A model generated the notes under the pieces. It saw only the letters and a program-made list of their open reading frames with translations. It did not search any database and was not told where the DNA came from. 64,000 nucleotides of DNA from Clytia hemisphaerica (taxonomy: Eukaryota > Cnidaria > Hydrozoa > Leptothecata > Clytiidae), in assembly GCA_902728285.1 (NCBI GenBank), contig CACVBU010000789.1, positions 149,027-213,026 of the forward strand. The letters are read 5' to 3'. Below, one piece after another: positions 1 to 10,157 of this stretch; the stretch's first letter is position 1; each line of letters starts with the position of its first letter. The position numbers and the translations under genes were made by a program.

Positions 1-523
1 GGGTCGTTTCTACAATAACAAAAGCAAAGTATCATAAAGTCAAGGAAAGAAACTTTTGTATAACAAATTCCTTTCGACGGGGTTGTTAAACTGTCGTGAA
101 AGCATAATAATGTATTAAAAGTCGTATGATATGATTTATCATTACATTTCTAGAAAGAAATCTCAAAATCTTTCCTTCCCGCTTACTCAATCAAAATACA
201 ACGTCGTTAAAAAAGAAATTTGCCGTCTGTTTTACATAGCCTTGTTTATTTTGAGATACCGAGGGGAAGCTAGATTTTTATTACGTCATTATTTTTGTCC
301 GTTCTTTTTTGAAAAATTGTCGTCAATTTTTCTTGTCGTCGTGCCAGAAATAATTGGTGTAATTGAGAAATATTTTGAGAATGTTGTTACTATGTAACAA
401 GTATCAATCCATTTTAAAAACAAGATCCCCTATAAGCTTGACTTTCTCGCTTGGTTATGAAAACCTTTGCCATCATGTTTTCTTCAATTTTCCCACTAAT
501 TCATTTTTTTAAATATTTTTTAG
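1..523 (+). other. Intron of the CPEB-like gene (5' part off window)
   Basis: This stretch lies upstream of the first recognisable CPEB exon. The splice acceptor TTTTTAG ends at 523. I see no exon matching the CPEB sequence expected just before it, so earlier exons lie outside the window. Short open frames here have no family resemblance. Confidence 0.6.
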
Positions 524-2937
524 GTTATGTTTATTTGTTGTTCGAATCTGAGAAATCAGTGAAGAATCTATTGGCAAATTGTACGCACGATTTCTCCAAT
601 GGTGGTGATTGGTATTATAAAATCTCCAGCCGACGTATGCGATGCAAAGAGGTACGATAATATAGATTTTATTTGGATTGCCATTTGTTTATGAAAGCAC
701 TTTTGTTAGCTTATGAAAAATTGGATGAAATATCATCTCTGACATTCTTAGGTTCATAGCATAATGCTAACTCCGCGAATTGCTTTTGACAATTAGACTT
801 CAGTTATATTAAGTCATTGTTGTTTTTTTAATTTAGGTGCAAGCCATTCCTTGGGTTTTATCTGATAGCAACTTTGTACGCACTTCATCCCAACGATTAG
901 ATTCAAGTCGAACTGTTTTCGTTGGTGGACTACATGGCATGATCAATGCAGGTACGTTTCTATTGTTCTAGACTCAATGTAGGTCAATTTATGTAAACTT
1001 CCAATGATGGTGAGATGAATGGTACTAATTAACAGATATCAAATAAATGTAAAGATCTTTCGATGATGCCTATTGGTCAAACCAGTATTTGAATTTCATT
1101 ACATTTCAATAAGCTTAAAAGGCACTTTTTTCTATCATTAATTTCTCTGTTGAAAATCTTATATCCTATCTTATAATATACTGTTTTAAAGTAAAATCCT
1201 AAACCCCCAATCTATTGTTTCGCCCGATAATAAAAGTCGAATCTTTATTCAATGGGTCATTGAATAGAGATTCAAAATCAAGTATCATTCATTAGTATAT
1301 GGTTTCCCAGATTAAACCTATTAGCCGATTTAGCACCCCATTGCTAAGCTTGTACAAGTTAATGCCTTTCTAATAACGATTTCTCTTGAAATTGTTTTCT
1401 TGCAGTAAAAACTTTTCAACCCTTTCATAGAAACATTTTTCCATTTTTTCACCTCTAATCTTGTTTCACTGCATAATTGCCCCGCGAATTCTTCTTCCGG
1501 ATATTTGATCTAAAATGTAAGCAGATCTTCATTTTAACTTTTCTTTTTTTTTTTTGGTATTGTTTATAGAAGCACTATGTCAAATTATGAATGACTTGTT
1601 CGACGGAGTTGTATACTCCGGTATTGACACTGACAAACACAAATACCCTATCGGTAAGTTGTTGAGTACTTATAACACAAATGCTAAGCTGATACGTCCA
1701 TAATACATCCAAAAAACGTTAGCTGTACGCTGAAACAGTGTTTTTTCTAAACTTGGATCCCCGAACCCCAAATCACTAAAATTTTATAGTTTTTGCTTCC
1801 CATCATGTCGATTCAAATAGCCGACCTTTTCGAGTAATACATCTCATTGTATTTTGAAACGTTTCGGTAAACGTATTTCTGTGACCAAAAGGGGTAGCTT
1901 AAAATATCGGTTTTTGAGTTATGGGTATTGATTAACTTAGTTCGGAGTCGCCATGGATTTTTCAATAATGGACATTTGCTCTGACTAATCTTGCCGTAAA
2001 TAGAAAACGAAAGTCATTAACTTAAACAGGAGAAAACGACAGTAAGCTAAGAGCTAAGTGAAGGGTAAATGAACAACGGTAGAAAGGATCAAATTCCCGT
2101 CATTAGCTTTGTAAGAAATGGCTGGATAATCTATAAAAGGCTTCATGCTATCCAATACAATAATAAGTCTGTTTTGTCTGAATGAAAATGTGCCTACACG
2201 TTGTTAGAAGTTAAATCATTACCGCATTACTGATTGAGGATAAATGCTATTATATGCTTAAGCATTCTTTTTTTTTACTTTGTTCGTGATTAAAACACCA
2301 GGAGGCTAATACCTTTTGCTGTTTCAATGCTTAAATAGCTCTTGCCACCATAGGAAAGAAATTTGGTGCCAACGATAGCTTTCTGAGAGGATTAGGAAAG
2401 ATTAGGAAAATTAGGAAAAATGTATTTAATTCTGTAGGTAGGAATAATTGAACGAGATTAGACCTACATAGCACACTAAATTAGAAAAATCTAAATCAAT
2501 CTCACATTGAAATAATACAGGCTTGAATTCCTAAATTTTAAATATTTTAAAATCATACAATCGGTGCATCCTAATTCCATGCCGTGGCTCTTTGTCTTCC
2601 CCAACATAAATTTAAGACAAGTCCTTTAACTACTTCTATTTCTTCAACAGGTTCAGGGCGAGTGACCTTCAACAACAATCGAAGTTTCATGAAAGCAGTC
2701 CAAGCATCATTCATTGAAATTCGCTCACCCAAATTCACAAAGAAAGTGCAAATAGACCCTTATCTTGAAGATGCAATGTGCAGTCAATGTCAATTCAATC
2801 CTGGTCCGTTTTTCTGTCGCTCAGTGGAATGCTTCAAATATTTTTGTCATTCGTGTTGGTCATGGCATCACTCCATTGATAATCTGAGGATGCATCGACC
2901 TTTGACGAGACATAGCAAGAATTCAGATTCTTCCTAA
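524..2937 (+). CDS. CPEB1: CPEB1-like cytoplasmic polyadenylation element-binding protein, C-terminal exons (partial)
   Basis: Coding exons join 524-651, 837-951, 1570-1653 and 2651-2937, each bounded by AG/GT with phases that fit; the stop is TAA at 2935-2937. They give about 203 C-terminal residues. The order is the end of RRM1 ([12 protein letters not shown], then [10 protein letters not shown]), the linker, RRM2 with RNP2-like TVFVGGL and RNP1-like GSGRVTFNN, and [13 protein letters not shown], which leads into the ZZ-type zinc domain. That domain shows paired cysteines (CSQC, CRSVEC, CHSC) and later histidines. The protein ends in NSDSS, as in vertebrate CPEB1. CPEB binds U-rich elements in mRNA 3' UTRs in the cytoplasm and controls poly(A) length and translation. 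CPEB1 rather than CPEB2-4 is inferred from the C-terminal wording. Exons for the N-terminus and most of RRM1 are outside the window. Confidence 0.93.
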
Positions 2938-5358
2938 AGGTATAAAGGTCTTTTCATTGAGTTCGACTGACCCACTGGCTACTTGGCTGTTTTTGTTGGA
3001 GTGTTTTAAATTAAACCATACGGCTAAAACGCATGAATTTTTTTTAGTTCCTGACTTTTTTTAATGGTAAAGAGAGAAAGTTTTCCCCTTCAAAAAAAGG
3101 TATTTTTAGTCACACCTTATATAACCCCTTCTAAATTTTTTTGAGAATTTTAGTTTATTTTTTTTATTTGTTTAAAATCTTATGCCTTTTCTCTCCCTAT
3201 TTTAATGTATTTTTTCATTTTATTTTTCATAAAGTAAATCTTATTCATTCACGATTTTGGAATTCAGTGTGTACTCAGCCTTAACTGTTCTTGTCGTCGT
3301 GTGTCAAACGCTTTAACTCAAAAATTGATTTTAGACATTTTTTTGATTATCAGTATATCTTGTCATTTAGTGTGAAATCACTTGTTATTGCAAGCTATTT
3401 TTATATATAAATTTTTTTTAGTGTTTTTAAGATTTTTTAGGTACTCTAAACCAAGTTGTCTTATGCACTGAAAATAATTCTAGGACTATTAAATGGATAG
3501 TGCATGCGACAACTTGGGGTGGACTACTTCTTAAATGTTCATATTATATATTTGCAATGTCGCCCTTTATAACGAATAGATACATAAAAAATATATTAGT
3601 TTTTTCCTTTTAAAAGTAAATGTTTTGTTGACAGATAGTTGTTGGCAGAATTTGAAAATTTTAATTACAATCTTTAATAAATCTTCCAGAGTTTTCAATT
3701 TGGAAATTTTTATTTTTTGTAATTTCTGTAGAGGCCAACTCTCTTTTATTGCACAGTTCTCAATAAAATAGTTGTTCTGTATCACTAATAACTCAGTAAA
3801 TGATACAGGGATGTCTTGGAAAATTGTCAACTTTCAGATAACACCAAACTATCACTCACTCAAAACATTTTTTTAAGAAATTTAAAGAATTGAAGAAAAT
3901 CTTTGCTGTTGTTTTTAAACCTATCCTTATTATTGTTACTATAGAAGTTTACCTGAAGTTGAATATAATATACTTCAAACCCAAAAGATTTTTTGTCATA
4001 ATTCTTATTTATTTATATTCATGTAATTAGAACATCTTATTGATATTACTGTTTTTTTTGTTTCAAAAAAATTATGAAAAATTATTACACCCAAAAAAAT
4101 GAAACAAAACAATTATGTAAAGGGTAGGACCTTTCGATGGGTATGAGTTTCAAGATCCTGTTTTTTAGAAAACTTTTCTTGAGGCGCTTCTACCTCTCCC
4201 AGCGTGAGGCTCACTCATTGACCTAATTGTTTTGTTTAGACCTACCTTTTTTAAAGAATTTTCTTTGTATAAAATTTGCCAAACTTTGCAGTTATTGTAT
4301 CAATTTTAGTTTTATCATTTTATTTTATTTTTTTCATTTTTTGCATAAGTACATTTAAATGAAAAATATTTTTTGCTAATATTTTTTGTTCTAATTTTAA
4401 GCAATTTTATCAATGTTATTATTTTTTTGCATTTTAAGAGATCCTGACAAAGTTTTTTAATAAGGTAACTTATACATATATACTTATTTGTTTTGGTGAC
4501 TAGGATTTTGTCCGAAAAAAAGTCGCTTAAAATAATTTTTTATTAGCCTTTAATTATTTTTAAAAATTCAAAATAAGTATTATTTGGTAAAAACAAGAAT
4601 TATTTTCTTTTATCCTTTAAAAACTCTTGGCATTTTTTTTTTCATTTTTAGCCTGTTCAATCAGAAGTGATGTTTTATTTTCGCTTTTTTTGTAAAAGTT
4701 TTTCTCAGACAATATTATTTTATCAAATTCAATATTTTTTTTGTTTTGCACTGGCAAAGTTAGTGTTGAATAGCTTTTAGGACCAAAAATTGGGGTCAAA
4801 AAAAGGTTTTTATAATATGATGAAAATTTTAAGTCCTAAAAGCTTCCAAAATAACTTTGCCAACTTGTTTTTAACAATGTATTAAAATGAATCATGTTTT
4901 TAAAATTAGTTTTTAATGTGTTTAAAAGCTCTTATCTGTATGTCTAAGGAATTCTTTGCTTCTTAAAAATGTTTTTCCTGTGAAAAATATTATCCATCGA
5001 AGAAAATTTAATAAAAAACTGAAAGTTTATTGTTTGATTGAATTCCAAAATATTTTGAGATTTTTTGTCACTGGAAAAATTGCGAAAAATTGCCCTTGGC
5101 TCTTTGGACAGAAATCGATAAAAATCTTTTTGTATATAATGTTCTTGTTTCTCTGATTTAGTTTATCTTTATTTTTTTCAAAGATCACTTTTTTATCGAA
5201 AACTGTGAAGATTTAGTATTAGTAGTATTGTATGGTTTTTTATTCTTGTAAACTATTAGATATGATACAAGCGTTTAGTACAATTATTGTTTATCACATT
5301 ATAATCAACGAAAAATATCAACACCGAGAGAAAAGATAATACATCAGTCTCTTACTTG
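2938..5358 (+). other. 3' UTR of CPEB-like gene and AT-rich intergenic DNA
   Basis: This is strongly T/A-rich sequence after the CPEB stop codon. A possible polyadenylation signal AATAAA lies at 3676-3681. No conserved coding stretch or RNA gene was recognised; the short open frames are T-rich and look like chance. Confidence 0.5.
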
Positions 5359-5830
5359 TCTTTTTTCCTTTGAAAATACATGATTACCTTTACTTTTCCT
5401 TTTTCCTTTGAAAATACGTTATTACCTTTACTTTCCCTTTTTCCTTTGAAAATACATTATTACCTTTCTTTGTTATTTTCCTTTGAAAATACATCAATAC
5501 CTTTCCTTTGTCTTTTTCCTTTGAAAATATATCAATACCTTTCCTTTGAAAATACATTATCGGCTTTCGCCATTATACCTTTTTCCTTTGAAAATAAATC
5601 TGTTTTCCTTTCAAAAATACATTAATTAGTTTGCAATGCCTTTTTCTTTGAAAATTGGTATGAGTTGTTGTCCTTGAAAAATACAAGAATTTATTTTGAA
5701 ATGTTTTCCTTTGAAAATACAACACCATGTGTTTGCCTTAAAAATACAAGAATTAGTTTGCCTGAATTAGTTTTCCTGTGAAATTTAAGAATCAGTTTGC
5801 TTTAAAAATACAAAAAATCAAAACGTGACA
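5359..5830. repeat. Degenerate minisatellite, CCTTTGAAAATACAT core
   Basis: At least ten degenerate tandem units of roughly 25-40 bp share the core TTTCCTTTGAAAATACAT, with variable spacers such as TATTACCTTT. Units decay toward the 3' end, where the core becomes TTTGCTTTAAAAATACAA. The open frame across the array is a by-product of the repeat. Confidence 0.85.
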
Positions 5831-6101
5831 ATGGATGGAGATAATCCTTTTTACTACAGAATAACAAAGTTGATTTTCTTTGTTAAATGAAACTAATGAT
5901 TAACATCTTTGATTAGTATTTAATTTATCTCTGTTAATTGCAGTGCAGCAATAATTATACCTCGTAATTTGCAGCAAATTAAGTTTTGTGCTGCGTAAAA
6001 AAGTGATTAAAGAGAAAACCATTTGAAGTACGTATTAAGGCAACACGTTTGGCAGCAAAGAAAAATGACGGAGTAAGAGATAAACGGCTTTGAAAAGCAA
6101 A

Positions 6102-7203
6102 ATGGTGCAGACTTTCAACGACCCACAAGAATGGTTACGTGTGCTCAAAACATATCTCATCACACTACCATGGCTAATTTTTACGGCAATCAAATTGCGA
6201 GTGTTGTACGTCCTAAATCCTGCCAAATTGGAGAAAATGATGCAAATATTGGCTGGTTATCCAATGGTCACTTACTCTCGGGTACCTAATAGCCGTCCCC
6301 CCCGCTAATTAATTTTTCGAAAATTTTCCACCCAGGACATTCTTATTCCAACCCCCCCGCTTATTAATTTTTGGAAAAATATTTTTGAAAGTTCCCTCTT
6401 TTGTCCTAATTCTGCTGTATTAGCCTACTTTTCAAAAACTTTCCACCCAGGACATTTTTATTCCAACCCCCCCGCTTATTAAGTTTTTCGATTTTTTCCA
6501 ACCCCCCTGCTTATTCCAAACCCCCCGGCTATTAGGTACCCGAGAGTACGCTACTGAAGAACAAAAAGCAAAGAATCAGAAAATGAGTGTACCTTTCACA
6601 TTGTCTATCCATGAGAGAATGAAGTTCCTTGGTACATATCGTTTCATCACAAAAAGATTAAAAGTGTCTTTGTTAGATGCTCGCAGAAAAGCATTTCTCT
6701 ACAAAGACGCACCTAACGTTCCAATATACAATCTTGCCAGTAAGATGGAGAAGAAATTATTCGATTTTCAACGTCAATCTCGACCTTTGGTTTTGAATTT
6801 TGGAAATTGTACATGACCCCCGTTCTTAGCTGTTCTCGATCGTCTTGCTGTTCTATGTGAGAGTTTTAAAGGGAGAGTCGACTTTGTGACAGTCTACATA
6901 CAAGAAGCGCACCCTGTGGAGGATAATGAATATACAACTTATATCCCACAAATCACACAACAGACAGAGATGAGTGAAAGAATAAAAGCAGCTAAAAAAT
7001 TATTCGAAATGAGTCCAATCAAACTGAATGAGAACTGTCCAATGCTGGTTGACTTCATGACGAACGAAGCTAACAAGGCATACGCTGCTCTCCCAGATCG
7101 TCTGTATGTGATTCAGAATGGGAAAGTGGTGTATGATGGAGGACAAGGACCTTATGGTTATAATCTTGACAAACTAGAAAGCTGGTTGAAGCAAAATTCA
7201 TAA
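6102..7203 (+). CDS. Iodothyronine deiodinase-like selenoprotein, copy 1 (interrupted by a MITE)
   Basis: The coding sequence runs 6102-6275, then 6550-7203 once a 272-bp element and one TA are skipped. This would give about 275 residues. An N-terminal hydrophobic segment (YLITLPWLIFTAI) is the membrane anchor. The thioredoxin-fold core reads RPLVLNFGNCT-TGA-PPF, with the TGA at 6814-6816 (residue 147) exactly where deiodinases carry selenocysteine. Downstream are YIQEAHP, NKAYAALPDRLYVIQNGKVVYDGG and a stop at 7201-7203. Deiodinases reductively remove iodine from iodothyronines; in invertebrates the substrate may be another iodotyrosine derivative. Cys two residues before Sec matches vertebrate D1/D3. 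A SECIS hairpin lies 14 bases past the stop. The inserted element brings an in-frame TAA and a frameshift unless it is spliced out. It is paralogous to the gene at 9008-9757. Confidence 0.88.
6275..6546. mobile_element. MITE with CTCTCGGGTACC inverted termini, inside deiodinase copy 1
   Basis: The terminal inverted repeats are CTCTCGGGTACCTAATAGCC and its complement, flanked on both sides by TA (6273-6274 and 6547-6548). The interior is C-rich and pyrimidine-biased, with several CCCCCCCGCTTATTAA-type subrepeats. Removing the element plus one TA joins ...GTC ACT TAC to GCT ACT GAA in frame, which shows the insertion site. A related copy lies at 41218-41443. Confidence 0.9.
6814..6816 (+). other. 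Selenocysteine TGA codon, deiodinase copy 1
   Basis: TGA lies between GNCT and PPF, the deiodinase active-site context. The reading frame continues for 128 conserved codons past it, and a SECIS structure is present in the 3' UTR. Confidence 0.92.
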
Positions 7204-7216
7204 AATTTTTCATACG

Positions 7217-7283
7217 TACAAAAGCTTATGATTGATCTGTCGTCAAATTTGTATCGGTAGAGCATGATTTCAAGTGCTTTGTA
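7217..7283 (+). promoter_or_regulatory. SECIS element (type I) of deiodinase copy 1
   Basis: A lower helix pairs TACAAA (7217-7222) with TTTGTA (7278-7283). The core is ATGA at 7228-7231 opposite TGAT at 7264-7267. A nine-pair upper helix (TGATCTGTC with GGTAGAGCA, one mismatch) leads to a 14-nt apical loop containing AAA at 7245-7247, 13 nt after ATGA. These are the hallmarks of a eukaryotic SECIS. It would recruit SBP2 and eEFSec to read the TGA at 6814 as selenocysteine. Confidence 0.88.
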
Positions 7284-7336
7284 AATAGGGAAGAGCTAAA
7301 TTCATGTTTTTACTTTGTATCAGTTTTTTTTTATTC

Positions 7337-7342
7337 AATAAA
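7337..7342 (+). terminator. Poly(A) signal of deiodinase copy 1
   Basis: AATAAA lies about 55 bases after the SECIS in an A/T-rich 3' UTR; it is the first canonical signal after the stop. Confidence 0.7.
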
Positions 7343-7343
7343 A

Positions 7344-9007
7344 AAATTTCCAAAAAATCAATATTTTATACACAAGTTTCCAAACCCTTACCTTTCCTTT
7401 TATAAAAATCCCAATAAAATTTGTAACATTGAAGGGCATAGTAAATATCTACATTCTTCGGTAAACTTCGACAAAATAACAGGTTTTCGTAAACTCCGGA
7501 GAGTAACCTGCACGTCAAGTTATACAATGTGGTCAGACAAATGATGTCTGCAGCACCAAGGAGTTGCTTCCTTATAGTGCAAAATATACGGACGACACAA
7601 ATCAGTTCAAGTTGACGTTTTCAAGTAGATGTCTGTGTATTATAGTCTCTTTGGATTTTATAGTTCATGGTTTGGTTGCTGAGAATGAGTAAACTTATCT
7701 CAATAGGAACAAATATTTCATTTTCGCCAATTCGAAGGTCCAATTATGGTCATTTCTCCTGTTAACCATTTTGTTTTCAACGGTGTTGCGCGATTGTTTT
7801 TCTGGGTCTGAAGGTTATTTGTCAACTTCGTTCAAATCTGGTATCCAAAATGCCTGTAGATAAAAAGAGCAAATAAATGACAAACAAGCGATACTTTAAT
7901 GGACCTACCTGGTTATGCATTTAACACATATATAATTGATATTTACGTGAGCGTGACCATTAAACAATCATTCAGAACACAAATAGTGACGATATATTAA
8001 AATTCGTCGTTTATTTCTTATAAAAAACACGTTTAGAAAATCGAAAATCGAGCTCCGTCACATTCGAGGGTTTATAGTTATGCATCTTTGTGCAAAAAAA
8101 TCATAAAGAATGAAAGAGCCAATCTCGAGAAAAGCTAATAACTAAGTAATTGGTAATAATAGTAATAATAATAGGCTTATAACAAAATATCGAATTTGGT
8201 CACTTTTTCTATAAAAACACGTCTTGCAACCAAAACTTCATGTCTAAACACACATATTCTTCAAAAGTTAGCCTTTATGAGCAGAAAAACATCTGTCTCA
8301 TCAAAAATTGACTAATTCGGCTAAGAACATTGATGTATGCTTATTAATAGTATTCTTATAGATAAAGTTGCGTTTTTTGAGCCGAAAATTTTTTTTGCAA
8401 AAATCTGCTTAAGCCATGTTTTACCTCTGATGGTACCCTACTTTCATGCAAAAAAAATCAGAGAAAACTAATGGTCCGATTTTTCACAAAGTCCAAAAAA
8501 ACCGTTTTTAGCCGTTTTTTTTCTCGAAAATTGGGCTCCGTCACCTTCGAGGGAGTCATGTACCTTTGTGCCAAAAATCAGAAAATTTGAATGAGCCAAT
8601 CTTGAGAAAAGCTTGTAACTAACATACGAACGCACGAACAAATACGGGTTAATTTATAGGACCTCCACCGGGGTATGTCCAAAAAGTAATCTAAGCTTTA
8701 CGGTTTATTGTCTTGTGACGATGAAAACTAACACACAGTATCACAATATAAGATTCTACAACATTGGCAATGTGAAGAATCTATCTATATAACATTAAAA
8801 ATAACCAAATGTAAATGGTAATTACCAAATGTCAATACTTTGATTTATGTAGTATAATTTCTTTTCAATCAAGAGACGTTAGTCCGCATTTTTTATTTCG
8901 TTGAAAATAATCGTTTATTTTATTCAGCCTTTGCTTTTTACTCAGCGAGGAAGAAGTTGACAAGGAGGGACAAAAGAAATGGTTTAGTGGTTCGTGCGAG
9001 TGTTAAA
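7344..9007. other. Intergenic DNA between the two deiodinase genes
   Basis: No coding similarity was recognised. Nearly half of it is one GGACCTACC-family element (7901-8680), listed separately. Confidence 0.6.
7901..8680. mobile_element. GGACCTACC-family element, copy A
   Basis: It begins GGACCTACCTGGTTATGC and ends CCGGGGTATGTCC, an inverted pair. The interior contains family landmarks shared with five other copies: the block TCAATTATATATGTGTTTAA (in complement), CTCCGTCACATTCGAGGG, TCTCGAGAAAAGC and a GAACGCACGAACAAA run near one end. There is no transposase frame, so it is non-autonomous. Confidence 0.8.
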
Positions 9008-9757
9008 ATGTTATTCACCTTAGAAACAAGTTGGACTATAAACTACATACAGAGTTATGACGACCCACAACAATGGGTCCGCACACTCAAAACATATCTC
9101 ATCACCCTACCAATGTTGATTTTGACAACACTCTACCATAAAATAGTTTACATCTTTGACAAAAACAAAACACATCACTTTCTTGGCAGACCACAACAAA
9201 CTTTAAAACGCTTCAGAATCGCGTTAGCGGACGCTCGTAGAGAAGCATTCATCAACAAAGAGGCACCCAGCGTCAAAGTGTATGATCTACAGGACGAAAC
9301 AGAGAAGAAAATACTAGATTTCCAACGCCAATACCGGCCTTTAGTATTGACTTTTGGAAATATCACCTGATTCCCGCTAGTTGGTGTTCTTAAACGCCTG
9401 GCCGGACTTAGTGAACACTTCAAAGATAGAGCTGACTTTGTCATGATTTATATCACAGAAGCACACCCGGTCGATTTGAACGAAGATCTTCCTCACATAC
9501 CACAAATCAAACAACAAACAAAGTTGGAGGAACGAATCCAAGCAGCTGAAATGATGATCGAATCTGCTCCAACCAAACTGAAAGAGTACTGTCCAATGCT
9601 GGTTGACTTCATGACGAACGAAGCTAACAAGGCATACGCTGCTCTCCCAGATCGTTTGTATGGGATCCAGAATGGGAAAGTGGTGTATGATGGAGGCATA
9701 GGCCCAGTCGGGTATGACTTGAATAAACTTGAAAAATGGCTGAATGAAAATGCTTAG
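9008..9757 (+). CDS. Iodothyronine deiodinase-like selenoprotein, copy 2
   Basis: An uninterrupted single-exon frame of 249 residues starts at ATG 9008 (an upstream in-frame extension exists but lacks conservation) and ends TAG 9755-9757. A hydrophobic anchor (YLITLPMLILTTL) precedes the thioredoxin-fold core. The active site reads LTFGNIT-TGA-FPL, with TGA at 9368-9370 (residue 121). YITEAHP, CPMLVDFMTNEANKAYAALP and NGKVVYDGG follow. Compared with copy 1, the Cys two before Sec is Ile, PPF is FPL, and the linker after the membrane segment is much shorter. I found no convincing SECIS in the 370 bases after the stop, so selenocysteine readout is less certain. Its 3' end converges on WDR82. 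Confidence 0.85.
9368..9370 (+). other. Candidate selenocysteine TGA codon, deiodinase copy 2
   Basis: TGA aligns exactly with the Sec codon of copy 1. The frame stays open and conserved for 128 codons beyond it. The assignment rests on homology because no SECIS was identified. Confidence 0.75.
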
Positions 9758-9979
9758 TTTTCTTAACGAAATATTACACATTCAATTTCTGTTTTTGGTT
9801 TACATTAGAAATATTTAACGCTCTTTGGTTTTACTTTAATCAAAAAAATATACATTTTTACAATATAAATGTCAATTGGACATGATAAATATTTGTTCTA
9901 TGCAGTAGGACTTTAGATTGTATGTCTTTTGTTTTGAAGAGTGAAAAAGAGAAAGTATCATATCTCTTGCCTCAATTTC

Positions 9980-9985
9980 TTTATT
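9980..9985 (-). terminator. Possible poly(A) signal of WDR82
   Basis: AATAAA on the minus strand, about 170 bases past the last well-supported WDR82 exon and shortly after its candidate terminal exon. Confidence 0.4.
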
Positions 9986-10157
9986 CCCCCGAATTTGCCC
10001 AACATACTGATAGTGACAGACAATAGAGACATTCTCGAAAATTTCCCAGCCCCTTCTTGAAAAACACCAAAATTCAAATCTAATTTTCTTATTTCATCAT
10101 TGATTTGTTGTGTTAGAAAATAGTCCTAAAGCAAATTATGTCGAAAGGTACACTTAC

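Noticed and set aside
5340-5830. Regularly spaced short repeats resembling a CRISPR array
   Set aside because: The units are degenerate with no constant spacer length, in an intron-bearing animal genome; it is a minisatellite.
9880-9930. GACATGATA...TATGTC stem-loop as a SECIS for deiodinase copy 2
   Set aside because: It lacks the apical AA and a proper opposing GA, and the upper helix is too short.
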